The notes below the pieces were generated by a model. The model was not told the origin of the DNA and made no database searches. It saw only the letters and a list, made by a program, of their open reading frames with translations. This document shows, piece after piece, positions 22,001 to 32,418 of a stretch of DNA of 64,000 nucleotides (position 1 is its first letter; every line of letters starts with the position of its first letter). This DNA is from Populus alba (lineage: Eukaryota > Streptophyta > Magnoliopsida > Malpighiales > Salicaceae), in assembly GCF_005239225.2 (NCBI RefSeq), contig NC_133293.1, positions 8,958,333 to 9,022,332 on the forward strand, read 5' to 3'. Both the position numbers and the translations under genes were made by a program.

Positions 22001-23128
22001 ATAAAGTGTATAAGTTAAAGAAAGCTCTATATGGATTAAAACAAGCTCTAAGAGCTTGGTATAACCGTATAGAAACTTATGTTTTAGAAGGAAGGATTTC
22101 AAAAATGTCCTTATGAACATACACTTTTTATAAAGATTGAAGATGGAGGAAAAATGCTCATTGTTTGCTTATACGTAGATGATTTAATCTACACTGGAAA
22201 CAATACAGCCATGTTTGGAAGTTTTAAGAAATCCATGATGGCTGAATTTGAGATGTCTGATCTTGGCATGATGCATTATTTTCTTGGCATTGAAGTGGTG
22301 CAGTCTTCTATTGGCATTTTTATTTCCCAAAAGAAGTATGTGCGCGAAATCTTGGACAGGTTTCAGATGATGGATTGTAATCCTGTAAATACTCCATCTG
22401 AGTTTGGTATAAAGCTGCACAAAGATAATGGAGGAAAGAAAGTTGATGACACTCTTTACAAACAAATAGTGGGGAGTTTAATGTATTTAACAACAACAAG
22501 ACTTGATATAATGCATGCTGTAAGTGTGATTAATAGGTACATGGAATGTCCTACAGAGATTCATCTCTTGGCTGCAAAAAGAATTTTCCGTTACTTGCAA
22601 GGTACTAAGGAATTTGGGCTGTTCTACAAGAATGGAGAAAAATCACAGTTGCTTGGCTTTACAGATAGTGATTATACAGGAGATTCAGATGATCGAAAAA
22701 GCACATCTGGGTATATTTTCATGATGGGGATAGGAGCTGTTTCATGGTCATAAAAAAAGCAACCCATTGTGACATTATCATCCACCGAAGTTGAATTTGT
22801 TACTGCAACAGCTTGTGCTTGTCAAGCTATTTGGCTAATGAAAATCCTCAAAAAGCTGCATTTTAAGGAGGACGGACCTACTCAGATTTATTGTGACAAC
22901 AGTTCAACAATAAAGCTTTCAAAAAATCCAGTTTTACATGGTCGAAGCAAACATATAGATGTGAAGTATCATTTCTTGAGGGATCTCACGAATGATAGAG
23001 TCATTAATCTTATTTACTGCAGAAGTGAAGACCAGCTCGCTGATATTCTAACCAAGCCTCTCAAGTTTCCTACATTTCAGAAGCTCAGGAAGTTACTTGG
23101 TGTTTGCACTTCAAATGATTCAATTTGA
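19081..23128 (+). pseudogene. Copia-2 gag-pol, frameshifted
   Basis: Gag starts at the ATG at 19,081 (MASESFVQP), 44 bases past the 5' LTR, and has a CX2CX4HX4C zinc knuckle (CFRCHRYGHYKSEC, about 19,915-19,956). Protease follows with WYLDTGCRNHMCG (about 20,063). Integrase spans about 20,455-21,310, with the zinc-binding VCEECVISKQH, then LVHSDICGP, RTDRGEEY and YTPQQNGVCERKN. RT covers about 21,600-22,450 with the YVDD site near 22,170. RNase H runs to 23,128 (IYCDNSSTIKLS, QLADILTKPL). The frame is lost near 20,031, 20,295, 20,745 and 22,090, and a TAA at 22,751-22,753 interrupts RNase H. Several breaks are consistent with loss or gain of a single base. Recent insertion, now inactive unless the breaks are sequencing errors. 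Confidence 0.95.
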
Positions 23129-23200
23129 GGGATGGTGCTTCAAATTTTGACTCTTATTAAATTGAATGTTATGTTTGGAACATCAGTTTAAGAGAGGGAT

Positions 23201-23466
23201 TGTTGAGAAAATTAGTAACTTCCATGTTTGGGTTGTCCTAGTCTTTAGGAGTGTCAGTAAGTTTGTTTTCTATTTACCTAGTCAATAGGAGTTTGTTTTG
23301 AACGTTGGATAGTGTGCCTATTTTCCTGTTGCTTTCAGTTATGTATTAGTCTATTTATAGGCTGCTTGTTTATCAATAAAATGCAAGTTTATCCTCTGCT
23401 TTCTCTATATCCTCTGCGTCCTACTGTTACGTGTAAAAACATCCTAGAGGCACTTTGTTTTCATCA
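23201..23466 (+). repeat. Copia-2 3' LTR
   Basis: 266 bp, partner of 18,772-19,037. Confidence 0.96.
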
Positions 23467-24140
23467 GGTGGGTGGTTAGCCGTTTGAGGATATGGACATC
23501 TTGAGCATTTGGAATAAGTTTGGCCTTCTGAAAATTAAACACATGCTAGTGTGCAAGCAATTTTATAATAATCGGGTAAGATGTGGCAAAAAAATGTTGA
23601 TATATGAATACCGGATCCCTGCATCGTTGAAATGATAAACAATTTGGTATTAAAAATTAGTTTGTTTTGTGTTCTAAGAGTTTTTTTAAGAAATTAATTT
23701 TTTTTATTTTGTTTATTTCAAATTAATTTTTTTATATATTTTTGAATCGTTAAAAATAAAAAAATAAAATATTATTTTAATATATTTTTAAAATAAAATA
23801 TATTTTAAAAAATCACCATTATTACACTGTGATCCAAAACATGCTTTTATGATGTCAAACTAGTTATTACAATATTTGTCATATCAAATTTTAAAAAACC
23901 ATGAATCAGTTAAAATTTGAGTTAATTAATGGTTCATCCGATTAGCTTAAATCTATTATTTTACTCTTAGAAATTTGAATGAAAAATTTAAAAGAAGATT
24001 CCAAAACCTGAAAAATCAATTCGAGGCCACCTTCTCCAACACAAGCTCTGCTATTAACAACACCACCAACTGACCTCTCTTATCAACATCCAAATGAAAC
24101 TCCCTCTATCATCTCTCTCTCTTTCTCATCACCATGGCTA
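23467..24140. other. Flank with AT-rich MITE-like stretch
   Basis: Positions about 23,650-23,860 have the composition and motifs of the abundant AT-rich small elements also seen at 25,010-25,165 and 53,955-54,110. Exact ends are not resolved. A CT-rich tract lies near 24,100-24,125. No gene is seen. Confidence 0.4.
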
Positions 24141-24220
24141 TGGTTGTGGTCTTGCAAGTGGTGGTGTTTTGGCTAGTAGCTAGCTCAATTGTGACTGGCA
24201 ATCGGGATTCGGGTTTTATT
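24140..24220. repeat. Start of unit A homology
   Basis: From GTGGTCTTGCAAGTGGTGG onward this matches 53,235 onward in unit B, marking the downstream side of the PHT1 copies. In unit B the same boundary adjoins the LTR of Copia-4. Confidence 0.6.
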
Positions 24221-24672
24221 TGTAGGAAATTCTACTAATGATGTTTTGATAATTGTTTATTGAAGGCTAAGTACACTGAAACATAACATTTAACGTGGTT
24301 TGATAAATTATCTACATTCACGGGAGAGTTTCATATTATTAGAAATAGAAAAAAAATACAATATAAATACATGGAGGAGAAGGATCGCATCTACTCTACT
24401 CAACTCCCATATCTCACTACTGCATTTGCAGGTGTTGCAATTGCAGCCCTCTCTCTTTCTCTATGCTTCTCTTCTCTCTCTAACACTCATTCACTTTGCT
24501 TTTCAAATAATACCTTTATTTATATGCAACAATAGCAAGACAAGATCCATAAAACATGGCACCAATTATGCTACAACATGTGCTTTCACTTTGTACCAAG
24601 TGAGTGATGAGTTGTTCCACTTGTACAAAGTGGAAGTGGGGTATTTGTTACAATAATAATAATTTCCTAACA
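24221..24672 (-). mobile_element. Solo LTR, 452 bp
   Basis: Starts TGTAGGAAATT and ends AATTTCCTAACA, near-perfect inverted termini, flanked by ttatt on both sides (24,216-24,220 and 24,673-24,677). Unit B lacks it (about 53,311-53,325). A TATAAATA on the minus strand (24,524-24,517) and an ACGTGGTTT motif near 24,292, like that in the Copia-4 LTR, suggest a copia-type LTR in minus orientation. No internal sequence remains, as after LTR-LTR recombination. Confidence 0.85.
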
Positions 24673-25564
24673 TTATTGCTTCTGGCATACTAGTTAAGAT
24701 AGGATCTTTTGATGACTAGAATTTTGATATAACAAGAGCTACAAATGAAGCTGGAGACAGGGAATTAAAAAGATTTGGAAATTAGAATAGGCGGGCTGAG
24801 AGGGTGGTTCATGGTTGTGTGAGTTTTCCTGTGGATAGACATGAGAGATTTAATAGTTTTTTTTGCTTAATTTGCTTTTAAGAGGAAAATTAGTTTGTCC
24901 CGTCCTTTAATTGATTTTTACAGTTTGTTGGAAATCTTGATTTTGCAATTTTCATGTTCATATTTTTCAAAATTTTAATAAATACTTTATTATTGTCATA
25001 ATTAAGATGAAAAAGTGTAAAAATGGTTGTTTTTTAAAGTATTTTTTATTCAAAAATATATCAAAATAATAATTTTTAATCTTTAAAAAATTATTTTTAA
25101 TATCAACATATAAAATAAAAAAAAAATAACATAAAAGAAATTCAAACAATATACTTTAGAACACTTGTTACATCTTTCACATCGCTTTCCCCTAAACTTA
25201 AAATTTTCTCTTCAATTCTTTCTCCGCCCGATGCCAAACACAACTTTAGATGTATAGTAAGAAACAAAGAAACTCTTTAACTAAATGTTTGAGGTCAACC
25301 GATCGTCAGAGCAAAAGCAAGAAAAGAAAAGAGGAAATAAAATTCAGATTTCAATCGATTTAAGTATATAGATATGAATCACTTGGAAAACCAAAAACAA
25401 TTAAAAACCAAATCAAATCACACCGAGTTGTTGCCAGTTGAACCAAAACATTGGATATGTAGCGACTACCTCCTTATTTATTGCGTTGCACAAGAAGAAC
25501 GACGTATTGCATTAAACCCAGAGTCAAATAAACCGAACGAAACCTTGATCAAACTTGGCTGAAA
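24673..25564. other. Downstream flank of PHT1 copy A
   Basis: Matches 53,330-54,499 in unit B apart from a TRIM present only in B. An AT-rich MITE-like stretch at about 25,010-25,165 is shared with B (53,955-54,110), so it predates the duplication. The final ~200 bp would be the PHT1 3'UTR. Confidence 0.6.
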
Positions 25565-26426
25565 TCACACTGGAGCCGTCCTAGGTGAAGCAGCCTGCTG
25601 CTCCCCACCATTTTCATCAGCGTTCTCCCCTGACAACTCTTCAAGTGATTTACCCCTTGATTCGGGAACCAATAGAGTAAATAACATTCCAATGAAGTTA
25701 ATTACACCGAGCACAATAAGAGACCATTTGACTCCAATACCAGGAGGGTAACCTGCGTCGGTCTTCTTTGGGTCTGTGCTTTGTGCAGCATAAAGGAAAC
25801 CGAATGCACCTATTATAGCACCTGCCTTTCCTGCTGCTGCTGATATACCGTGACAAGTTGATCTTAGCCTTGCAGGGAAAATCTCTGCTGGGACAACAAA
25901 TGTGGTGGCATTGGGTCCAAAATTGGCGAAAAAAAAGGTCAATGAGTACATGACTACAAACCCAATTCTATTTGGCTTCAAGGTCCAGTGGTGGTAAGGG
26001 ATAGCAATGGCAAACATAAAAACTGTCATGAAGAAGAAACCCATCATTTGGATAAAGAACCTCCCCAAATGGTCAATGAGTGCCACTGTAAACCAATATC
26101 CCGGAACGGTACTGCAGAGTGCTATAAGAGTTTGAGCCTTTGCAATTTGAAAAACCTCGTGAATCGCATTCATGGTTGCTGCTGGAGGAATCCAATTGAT
26201 AGCGGAGAAGATATCCTTCTGGAAAAGATTTTGGCTGTAGAATGCAATGTCCAACAAGAACCATGTGGAAGTGGTTCCCAGCAAATGAAGACCATGTCGC
26301 TTGGCAAATTCCTTCGAGAACAAGCCAAAGGAATTGGCCGGTTCTTGGGCTATCCTCCGTACCTTATCTTCCTCTACTTCAATTTCCACGTTCAACACCT
26401 TAGACATATCTAACGCTGCTTGTTTT
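25565..26426 (-). pseudogene. PHT1: High-affinity phosphate transporter PHT1, copy A: C-terminal part
   Basis: Encodes about residues 252-536 of a PHT1 H+/phosphate symporter (MFS family, plasma membrane, 12 membrane helices). Visible landmarks are the large cytoplasmic loop ([15 protein letters not shown]), [17 protein letters not shown] with the conserved acidic residue of helix 7, the later helices around MIQRFIQMMG-like text and [20 protein letters not shown], and a short acidic tail ending at the TGA at 25,565-25,567. The left copy of the target duplication (gtttt, 26,422-26,426) ends this part. Removing Copia-3 and one gtttt would join 30,446-31,199 to this part in frame, for a total of 536 codons plus stop, the usual PHT1 length. 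The insertion is the only lesion I see. A frame read from the left cannot start here without LTR-derived sequence. Confidence 0.95.
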
Positions 26427-26792
26427 TGTTGGTGGGAGAAACCACTGGTGGTGGCTTTGAAACACTCAGAGGGGATAAAACACACTGTTTTATTACACAA
26501 AACCGAAGCTTACAATTAAACACAAAAGCTTAACAATTACATGCCCTCTCTCTCTCTTTCTCTTTCTAGTGTTCCTCTCAATTCTCTCCACACATATAAC
26601 ATAAGCTGGGCACTCTATTTATACACAAAAACAGAATACGAAAATTCAAACTTTCTTCAAGTGTGAAAGCGGCTGGCGGCTGTGGCAGCTGGTGGCTGGC
26701 GGCTGCGGCTGGTGGCTGGTCGGTTGGTGGCTGGTCGGTGGCAGCTGGTGGTTGCCTTCCTTGACCATCTAGAGGTTGAGTTTAATTCAACA
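26427..26792 (-). repeat. Copia-3 3' LTR
   Basis: 366 bp. The element's long frame ends inside it, at 26,657. Confidence 0.97.
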
Positions 26793-29527
26793 AATCTCCC
26801 CTTTAAACTCAATCGAGAGATATCATGCCAAGCATGAACACTTCTCTCTTCAATGCCTTCTCTCTGCTTGTAGACCCTTTTGACACCTATTGCTTTCTTC
26901 TTTTCTGGTGGGTCCTTATCTGCATGGAAACAAAATAGAGTTGTATCTTCCATAACCTGAGTGGTATCGTACAACTCTTCAAGATTCCGCATCTTTCTTG
27001 GTCCTTCTGACGAGGATGCTGATGGTGGTGTTGATGATGATGCTCCTGGTGTGTTCCTCCTGTTGAATACAGGGAAACTGTGTGCCGGACTTTGTGGTTC
27101 AGCTGCTGGCACAATAGGTTCTTCGACAAGTACTGTTGGTACTTCTTCACCTTCAAGGATCAAATCAAGATTGATCCATTTGATTGCTTCTTGATCATCA
27201 TTCCATGCCCAAGATTTATCTTCTTCAAAGATAACATCTCTACTTGTAATCACCTTCTTCGTGATGGGATTATACAGTCTGTATCCCATCCTTCTTTCAC
27301 CATATCCGACAAAGATGCATTTCTCGCTCTTATCATCGAGCTTTCTTCTTCTTGCATCTGGGATCTTTGCATATGCCACACAACCAAAGACTCGTAGATG
27401 AGTAACACTTGGTTTGTGACCACTCCATGCTTTTTCTGGAGTAACTCCTTGCAAACTTCTGGTTGGGCAGCGATTCAGTAGATACACTGCACATGATACA
27501 GCTTCAGCCCAGTATTGCTTGGGCAACTTCTTTGCTTTGAGCAAACTTCTAGCCATGTCAAGAATCGTGCGATTCTTCCTTTCTGCTACACCGTTCAACT
27601 GTGGTGTATAAGCTGGCGTCGTCTGATGTCTGATGCCTTGTTGTGTACAATAGGCTTCAAAGTCGTTGGCTGTATATTCTCCACCTTGATCAGATCTTAC
27701 AGTTCTGATCATGTAACCACTTTGCTTCTCCACAATTGCTTTAAAATCTTTAAAACAATTGAATACTTCTGACTTCCTCTTCAGAAAGTATATCCACGTC
27801 TTTCTACTAAAATCATCAGTAAAAGTGAGGAAGTACCTATTTTGTCCAGTCGACATAGGCGTGATTGGGCCACACACATCTGTGTGTACTAACTCCAGTG
27901 GCCTCTTTGCTCTCCAGTTGACTTCTTTAGCAAAACTGGATCTGTGATGTTTGCTGAGGACACAACTCTCACAGACTTCATCTGGATGATCAATGTGAGG
28001 CAAACCTTTGACCATCTTCTTGCTTGCTAGCATCTTCAAACTCGTGAAATTCAGATGTCCAAGCCTCAGGTGCCAAAGCCATTCTTCACTGTTGGTGATG
28101 GCGCTCAAACACCTTGCTGCATCATACTGGATGTTCAAAGGAAACATCCTATTCTTGGACATTTTCACATAGGCCATTAATCTCCAATTATTGTCTCTAA
28201 TTGCCAGATGACAATTCTCCGAGTAAAAAGTATAGCCTCTCTCCAAAAGTTGACCTAAGCTGATTAGGTTCTGTTTTATGGCTGGGACATAATAGACATC
28301 GGCGATGTAGCTGGAATCGCCATTCTTCATCTTGACTGGGATGTTGCCTTTACCTTTGAATGGAACCTTTGTGGTATCTCCAAAAGTAACTAGACCTTGC
28401 TTGGTCTCATCTAGATCACCAAATAACTCTCGGTAGCCGCACATGTGATTGCTGGCTCCAGTATCTAGATACCATATGTCCTCCTTTTTCTTATCAAGTC
28501 CTTGTTGGACAAGATATGCAGTTTCTTCTCTGTCATCCTTCTCTACATAGTTAGCTTGCTCACGTATCTCTAATGGAGCTTTGCTTCTGCATTCAGTGCT
28601 ATAGTGCCCAAATTGATTGCAACTATAACATTGGATATTCCTCTTGTCACGGTTATTGTAACCGCCTCCTCTTCCTCTGGGAGTGAATGCTTGTTGTCCT
28701 CGGCCTCCTCTGGTGGTGTTTCTACCACCTCTTCCTCTAAAGCTTGTATTCCAAGAACCTCTTCCTTGGAATCTCTGGAATCCTCCTCTAGATTGTTGAC
28801 TTCCTCCTTGAGTGGTGTAGCCACTTGATGAAGTCTCCCCTTGCTCATATCTGTCCTTGAGGGACAACTTTGCTTGTAAGGCATGCTCAATTGCCTTATC
28901 TCCATTTCGCTTTACAATCTTCTGCTCATGAGCTTGCAAGGAACTCATAAGCTCATCTACTGTCAACTTGTCCACTTCCTTGGACTCTTCAATGGCGACA
29001 ACAACATGATCAAATTTTGAATCTAGGGATCTCAAAATTTTCTCCGTAATTCGAGAATCGATGAGGGCTTCTCCATTTCTCCTCATCTGGTTGACTATCA
29101 CCATAATCCTTGTGTGATAATCAGAAATAGACTCCGAGGACTTCATTTGCAATAACTCAAAGTCACCTCGCAAAGATTGAAGACGAATCTTCTTGATTCT
29201 GTCAGCACCTTTGTATTTCTGTTGGAGAGCCTCCCATATATCATGTGACGTTTCAGCGGAAGCTATGATCTCGAATGTATCTTCATCAAGACCTTGGTAG
29301 ATGATGGTCTTGGCTTTGTTGTCTTTCTTTCTGTTGACTTTCAAGGCTTGTTTCTGAGCCTCTTGTAAAGCATCTTCTCTTTCTTTGGACTCTGGTTCAT
29401 CATAACCAGTTTGTACAATATCCAAACACTCTTGTGACCCAAGGAATGCTTTCAATCTGATGCACCAACTATCATGGTTGTCTTTGGTCAGCTTCGGGAT
29501 GAGTGTATGTGTACCTTCTGTAGTCAT
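26657..29527 (-). CDS. Copia-3 gag-protease-integrase polyprotein, RT-RNase H missing
   Basis: A 956-codon open frame. Gag comes first ([17 protein letters not shown], about residues 15-35) with the zinc knuckle [14 protein letters not shown] (about 300-313). Next is the aspartic protease with [13 protein letters not shown] (about 350-365), then GAG-pre-integrase ([11 protein letters not shown]). Integrase has the zinc-binding [27 protein letters not shown] and [13 protein letters not shown], and the copia C-terminal domain around [12 protein letters not shown]. At [11 protein letters not shown], the usual entry to RT, similarity stops. After about 20 more codons the frame enters the polypurine tract and LTR and ends at 26,657. 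No RT or RNase H can be made, so the element would need these from a relative. The ATG at 29,527 gives a ~545-nt leader after the LTR. Whether it is expressed cannot be seen. Confidence 0.93.
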   Translation of the reverse strand: MTTEGTHTLIPKLTKDNHDSWCIRLKAFLGSQECLDIVQTGYDEPESKEREDALQEAQKQALKVNRKKDNKAKTIIYQGLDEDTFEIIASAETSHDIWEALQQKYKGADRIKKIRLQSLRGDFELLQMKSSESISDYHTRIMVIVNQMRRNGEALIDSRITEKILRSLDSKFDHVVVAIEESKEVDKLTVDELMSSLQAHEQKIVKRNGDKAIEHALQAKLSLKDRYEQGETSSSGYTTQGGSQQSRGGFQRFQGRGSWNTSFRGRGGRNTTRGGRGQQAFTPRGRGGGYNNRDKRNIQCYSCNQFGHYSTECRSKAPLEIREQANYVEKDDREETAYLVQQGLDKKKEDIWYLDTGASNHMCGYRELFGDLDETKQGLVTFGDTTKVPFKGKGNIPVKMKNGDSSYIADVYYVPAIKQNLISLGQLLERGYTFYSENCHLAIRDNNWRLMAYVKMSKNRMFPLNIQYDAARCLSAITNSEEWLWHLRLGHLNFTSLKMLASKKMVKGLPHIDHPDEVCESCVLSKHHRSSFAKEVNWRAKRPLELVHTDVCGPITPMSTGQNRYFLTFTDDFSRKTWIYFLKRKSEVFNCFKDFKAIVEKQSGYMIRTVRSDQGGEYTANDFEAYCTQQGIRHQTTPAYTPQLNGVAERKNRTILDMARSLLKAKKLPKQYWAEAVSCAVYLLNRCPTRSLQGVTPEKAWSGHKPSVTHLRVFGCVAYAKIPDARRRKLDDKSEKCIFVGYGERRMGYRLYNPITKKVITSRDVIFEEDKSWAWNDDQEAIKWINLDLILEGEEVPTVLVEEPIVPAAEPQSPAHSFPVFNRRNTPGASSSTPPSASSSEGPRKMRNLEELYDTTQVMEDTTLFCFHADKDPPEKKKAIGVKRVYKQREGIEERSVHAWHDISRLSLKGRFVELNSTSRWSRKATTSCHRPATNRPATSRSRQPPAATAASRFHT

Positions 29528-30072
29528 TTTGCTTTTGGAATGACTATATCACCTCTTTGGGAGCCGAATTTGGACAAACGGACACTGTATATCGATCCGG
29601 AATGGTCCAAATAGTAGGGAACCGGTCTGACTTTGTTAAAATCGGGTCAGAAAATGGGTGAACCGGTCAAAAAACCAATTCTGTACGGCGGGCGGTTCGC
29701 TGGGTTGAACCGAGAATATTCTGGGAATATTCTCTCGCTCGGCTGCGGCTTGAAACGCGGCTCGGCTCGGCGCGGAGTACGGCTCGGCTGGACTCGGCTT
29801 AAGCGGCTCGGAGCGGCTCAAATATGGCGCGCGTGTACGTCAGTCGTCGTCTTCCTCTGGAGCGCGTGGCTGCGCGTGGTCTTCTGGGCAGAATCTTCAG
29901 GCGGCGCGTGTAGATCACCTCTGTCTCCGATCAGGCTGATTCTTGCGACAGTGAGTTCGTCTTGATGAGATCTACACTTTGGAATGATCAAAACTTGTTT
30001 TTGACAACTTTGAAAATTCGGATATACCCCAAAACACTTCTGTTTTCTGACGAACGGGGCTCTGATACCAAT

Positions 30073-30445
30073 TGTTGGTGGGAGAAACCACTGGTGGTGG
30101 CTTTGAAACACTCAGAGGGGATAAAACACACTGTTTTATTACACAAAACCGAAGCTTACAATTAAACACAAAAGCTTAACAATTACACGCCCTCTCTCTC
30201 TCTTTCTCTTTCTAGTGTTCCTCTCAATTCTCTCCACACATATAACATAAGCTGGGCACTCTATTTATACACAAAAACAGAATACGAAAATTCAAACTTT
30301 CTTCAAGTGTGAAAGCGGCTGGCGGCTGTGGCAGCTGGTGGCTGGCGGCTGCGGCTGGTGGCTGGTGGCTGGTCGGTTGGTGGCTGGTCGGTGGCAGCTG
30401 GTGGTTGCCTTCCTTGACCATCTAGAGGTTGAGTTTAATTCAACA
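30073..30445 (-). repeat. Copia-3 5' LTR with promoter
   Basis: 373 bp. A TATAAATA box on the minus strand (30,269-30,262) and a downstream CT-rich leader mark the likely promoter. It is 7 bp longer than the 3' LTR because of one extra repeat unit. Confidence 0.96.
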
Positions 30446-31199
30446 GTTTTGCGTTTTTGGCAACGAGTGCGGTGTAACGTGCGGTTTCGGGCATTTTCAT
30501 ACGCCAATAGAATGTAAGCCCAGCAGGGACGGCACCGAACATCAAGATTATACGCCAAATGTAGTCAGCTTGAGGAGCAAGTGAGGCTGCCGGATTCTCA
30601 TGGTATGCTGGGGTCTTGAATGCATGATCAAATGCAGCTGACACAACAAGAGCCACAATCCCACCAGCCAAAATCCCAAATCCTTGCATTGCAAACACTG
30701 CTGCAATAAATGCTCCCCGAGTCTTCTTGTTTGCATATTCAGACATGATAGTGGCTGACAAAGGATAATCGCCACCAATGCCAAACCCAAGCCAGAACCT
30801 AAAGAAACAAAGAGTGGTCATGGCTCCGTTAGCAGAGCTTCCAAAGGATAAACCAGATGCAAGAGAGCAAAGAACCATGAGAATCAGAGTTATCCCATAG
30901 ACTTTCTTGCGTCCCATTTTGTCACCAAGCCAACCAAAGAATAGTTGACCAGCTAAAGTGCCACAAAGGGCGACACCATTAACTGCTGCTGCTACATTAG
31001 GAGGTAATGTGCCTGGCTTTGGTGCACCTGGCTTGGTGTAGTAAATGCGGCCAAGCAATTTGGTAACTAGGGAGATGCAGAAAAGATCATAGGCATCTGT
31101 GAAAAATCCCATTCCGGCAATCACGATTGCTGTGAAATGGTACAATTGAGTCTTAGCAACATCGAGTGCGTTAAGGACGACCAATTGGTCCCTTGCCAT
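30446..31199 (-). pseudogene. PHT1: High-affinity phosphate transporter PHT1, copy A: N-terminal part
   Basis: Encodes the first ~251 residues, starting [18 protein letters not shown] at 31,199; plant PHT1 proteins begin this way, which is why I chose this ATG over an in-frame one 14 codons upstream in the 5'UTR exon. FFTDAYDLF (residues 32-40) carries the conserved helix-1 aspartates. [11 protein letters not shown] (92-102) is the MFS loop motif. [13 protein letters not shown] (142-154) is the PHT1 signature with the aspartate implicated in phosphate/proton coupling. The loop [13 protein letters not shown] ends the part. Beyond it the frame meets Copia-3 and stops within about 10 bp of the junction, giving at best a half transporter. 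Expression would depend on the promoter near 32,522. Confidence 0.96.
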
Positions 31200-31235
31200 G
31201 CCTAATCCTTCCCGCTTAGCAGTATAATAAATTTC

Positions 31236-32418
31236 CTGCACGGTAACAGCAAACCAGAACCTCCGTCAGGACAATTTGATAAATAAAACAAATTCAATTA
31301 GCCCAATAATGAATTGAGATGTTTACTTTTCAAATACGACCCACGAGCCTTAACTACATGTTATCAATTGGCACTAGTTTTTTTTTTCATTTTTTTTCAG
31401 GAGATTTTGAAGAAGGGGGAAAAAAGAGAGCAATGAGTGACGACAGGATAAAAACAAAGTATAGGCAGACTTGGAAACCAATCAATAAGTGCTCGAAGAA
31501 AAAAGAGAGTTCGTAGGAATTAAAATTGCATTCTCAAACAATCACGCCAGATCTTGGAAATCTTATCTTCCTTGGTTATGCTAATTAACGTGACTAGGAT
31601 AACTATTGTGTTTTTTTTTTTTTTTTTTTTTTAATTTTTTTTATAAGAGAGTAATTTATTATTTAGAAGTGTGGTAACTTCTGTTTTTAGATATATTTTA
31701 AAAATATATTTCACTTCAAAAAGTATTAAATTGATAATTTTTTATTGCTCTCTGATAATTTTAGTGTGTCAGTATTAAAAATAAAATAAAAAAACTAATG
31801 TATTTATAAACAAAATACTTTTTAAAAACACTTTACACTATAATAATAAATATAAAAATGTTGATGGGAAAGTTAGAGTTGGACCGAAACTGTCTAAGGA
31901 AAAGAAAACCGTGACCAATGTCAAATATTAGAAAAAAGAAATGGTTATTCACGTGGATACTAAATTTTGGTGCCTAGAGAAAAAAGAAAACTTCATGACA
32001 CAAATTTTTTCCGTGCATTTTTTTTTTCCTGCCAGGTATGTAACTTTCATGTCCATCTTCGTTTATAAAGTTTTCTAGCAAAAAAATATTTCTTATAAGA
32101 GCAGCTAATCTCTAGAAGATGGAAAAAAAGGGACGAATGAAAACAAAAACAAAACAAATAACACATTTTCAAAGTAGTAACAGCATATATTTTAGATCAC
32201 TAGCAGTCGAAAATCATGTTATGATCAGCTTTAAGATCTTCATGAAGATAAGGTATCCACTACACATAAAGTGATTTACTTGCTACGTGACGAAAGTGCT
32301 CCTACTACTTTATACGGAGAAGCCAGTTCCAAGAAGCAAGGAACTTGTAGTGGCTCATGATGACTCGTCTAAAAAGGCAAGAATTCAAAAGATTCAGATA
32401 TTAGACACAGAGACTCAC
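31236..32418 (-). other. Putative 5'UTR intron of PHT1 copy A
   Basis: The donor is AAGCAG followed by GTGAGT at 32,418 and the acceptor is TGCAG ending at 31,236. That leaves a 36-nt leader before the ATG at 31,199. PHT1 genes commonly carry a 5'UTR intron. The copy in unit B has the same acceptor (55,799) and a donor at 56,392 but is about 590 bp shorter, lacking the stretch at about 31,590-32,215. Confidence 0.65.

Larger units (their letters stand above)
18772..23466 (+). mobile_element. Copia-2: nearly full-length Ty1/copia retrotransposon
   Basis: The LTRs are 18,772-19,037 and 23,201-23,466, 266 bp each, TG...CA, with about six substitutions by eye (about 2.3%). TGGTATCAGAGC at 19,039-19,050 is a perfect tRNA-Met primer-binding site. 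AGAGAGGGAT (23,191-23,200) is the polypurine tract. Flanking 5-mers are ggcgg (18,767-18,771) and ggtgg (23,467-23,471), a target duplication with one mismatch. The gene order gag-PR-IN-RT-RNase H is complete but the frame is broken. Confidence 0.96.
26427..30445 (-). mobile_element. Copia-3: very young copia element lacking RT-RNase H, inside PHT1
   Basis: The LTRs are 26,427-26,792 (3') and 30,073-30,445 (5'). They differ by one substitution and one 7-bp repeat-unit indel in the GGCTGGTGGCTGG-rich stretch. The target duplication is a perfect gtttt (26,422-26,426 and 30,446-30,450). The primer-binding site TGGTATCAGAGCCCCG is at 30,070-30,055 (tRNA-Met). The polypurine tract AAAGGGGAGA adjoins the 3' LTR. 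One long frame encodes gag, protease and integrase and then stops where RT should begin. The element is 4.0 kb where related full elements are about 5 kb. Unit B keeps the unoccupied site (near 55,005). Confidence 0.97.

Noticed and set aside
25988..26413. 141-codon plus-strand frame
   Set aside because: Antisense shadow of the PHT1 copy A coding sequence.
29633..29965. 110-codon plus-strand frame inside Copia-3
   Set aside because: It lies in the untranslated leader of Copia-3 on the opposite strand; a chance frame in GC-rich DNA.
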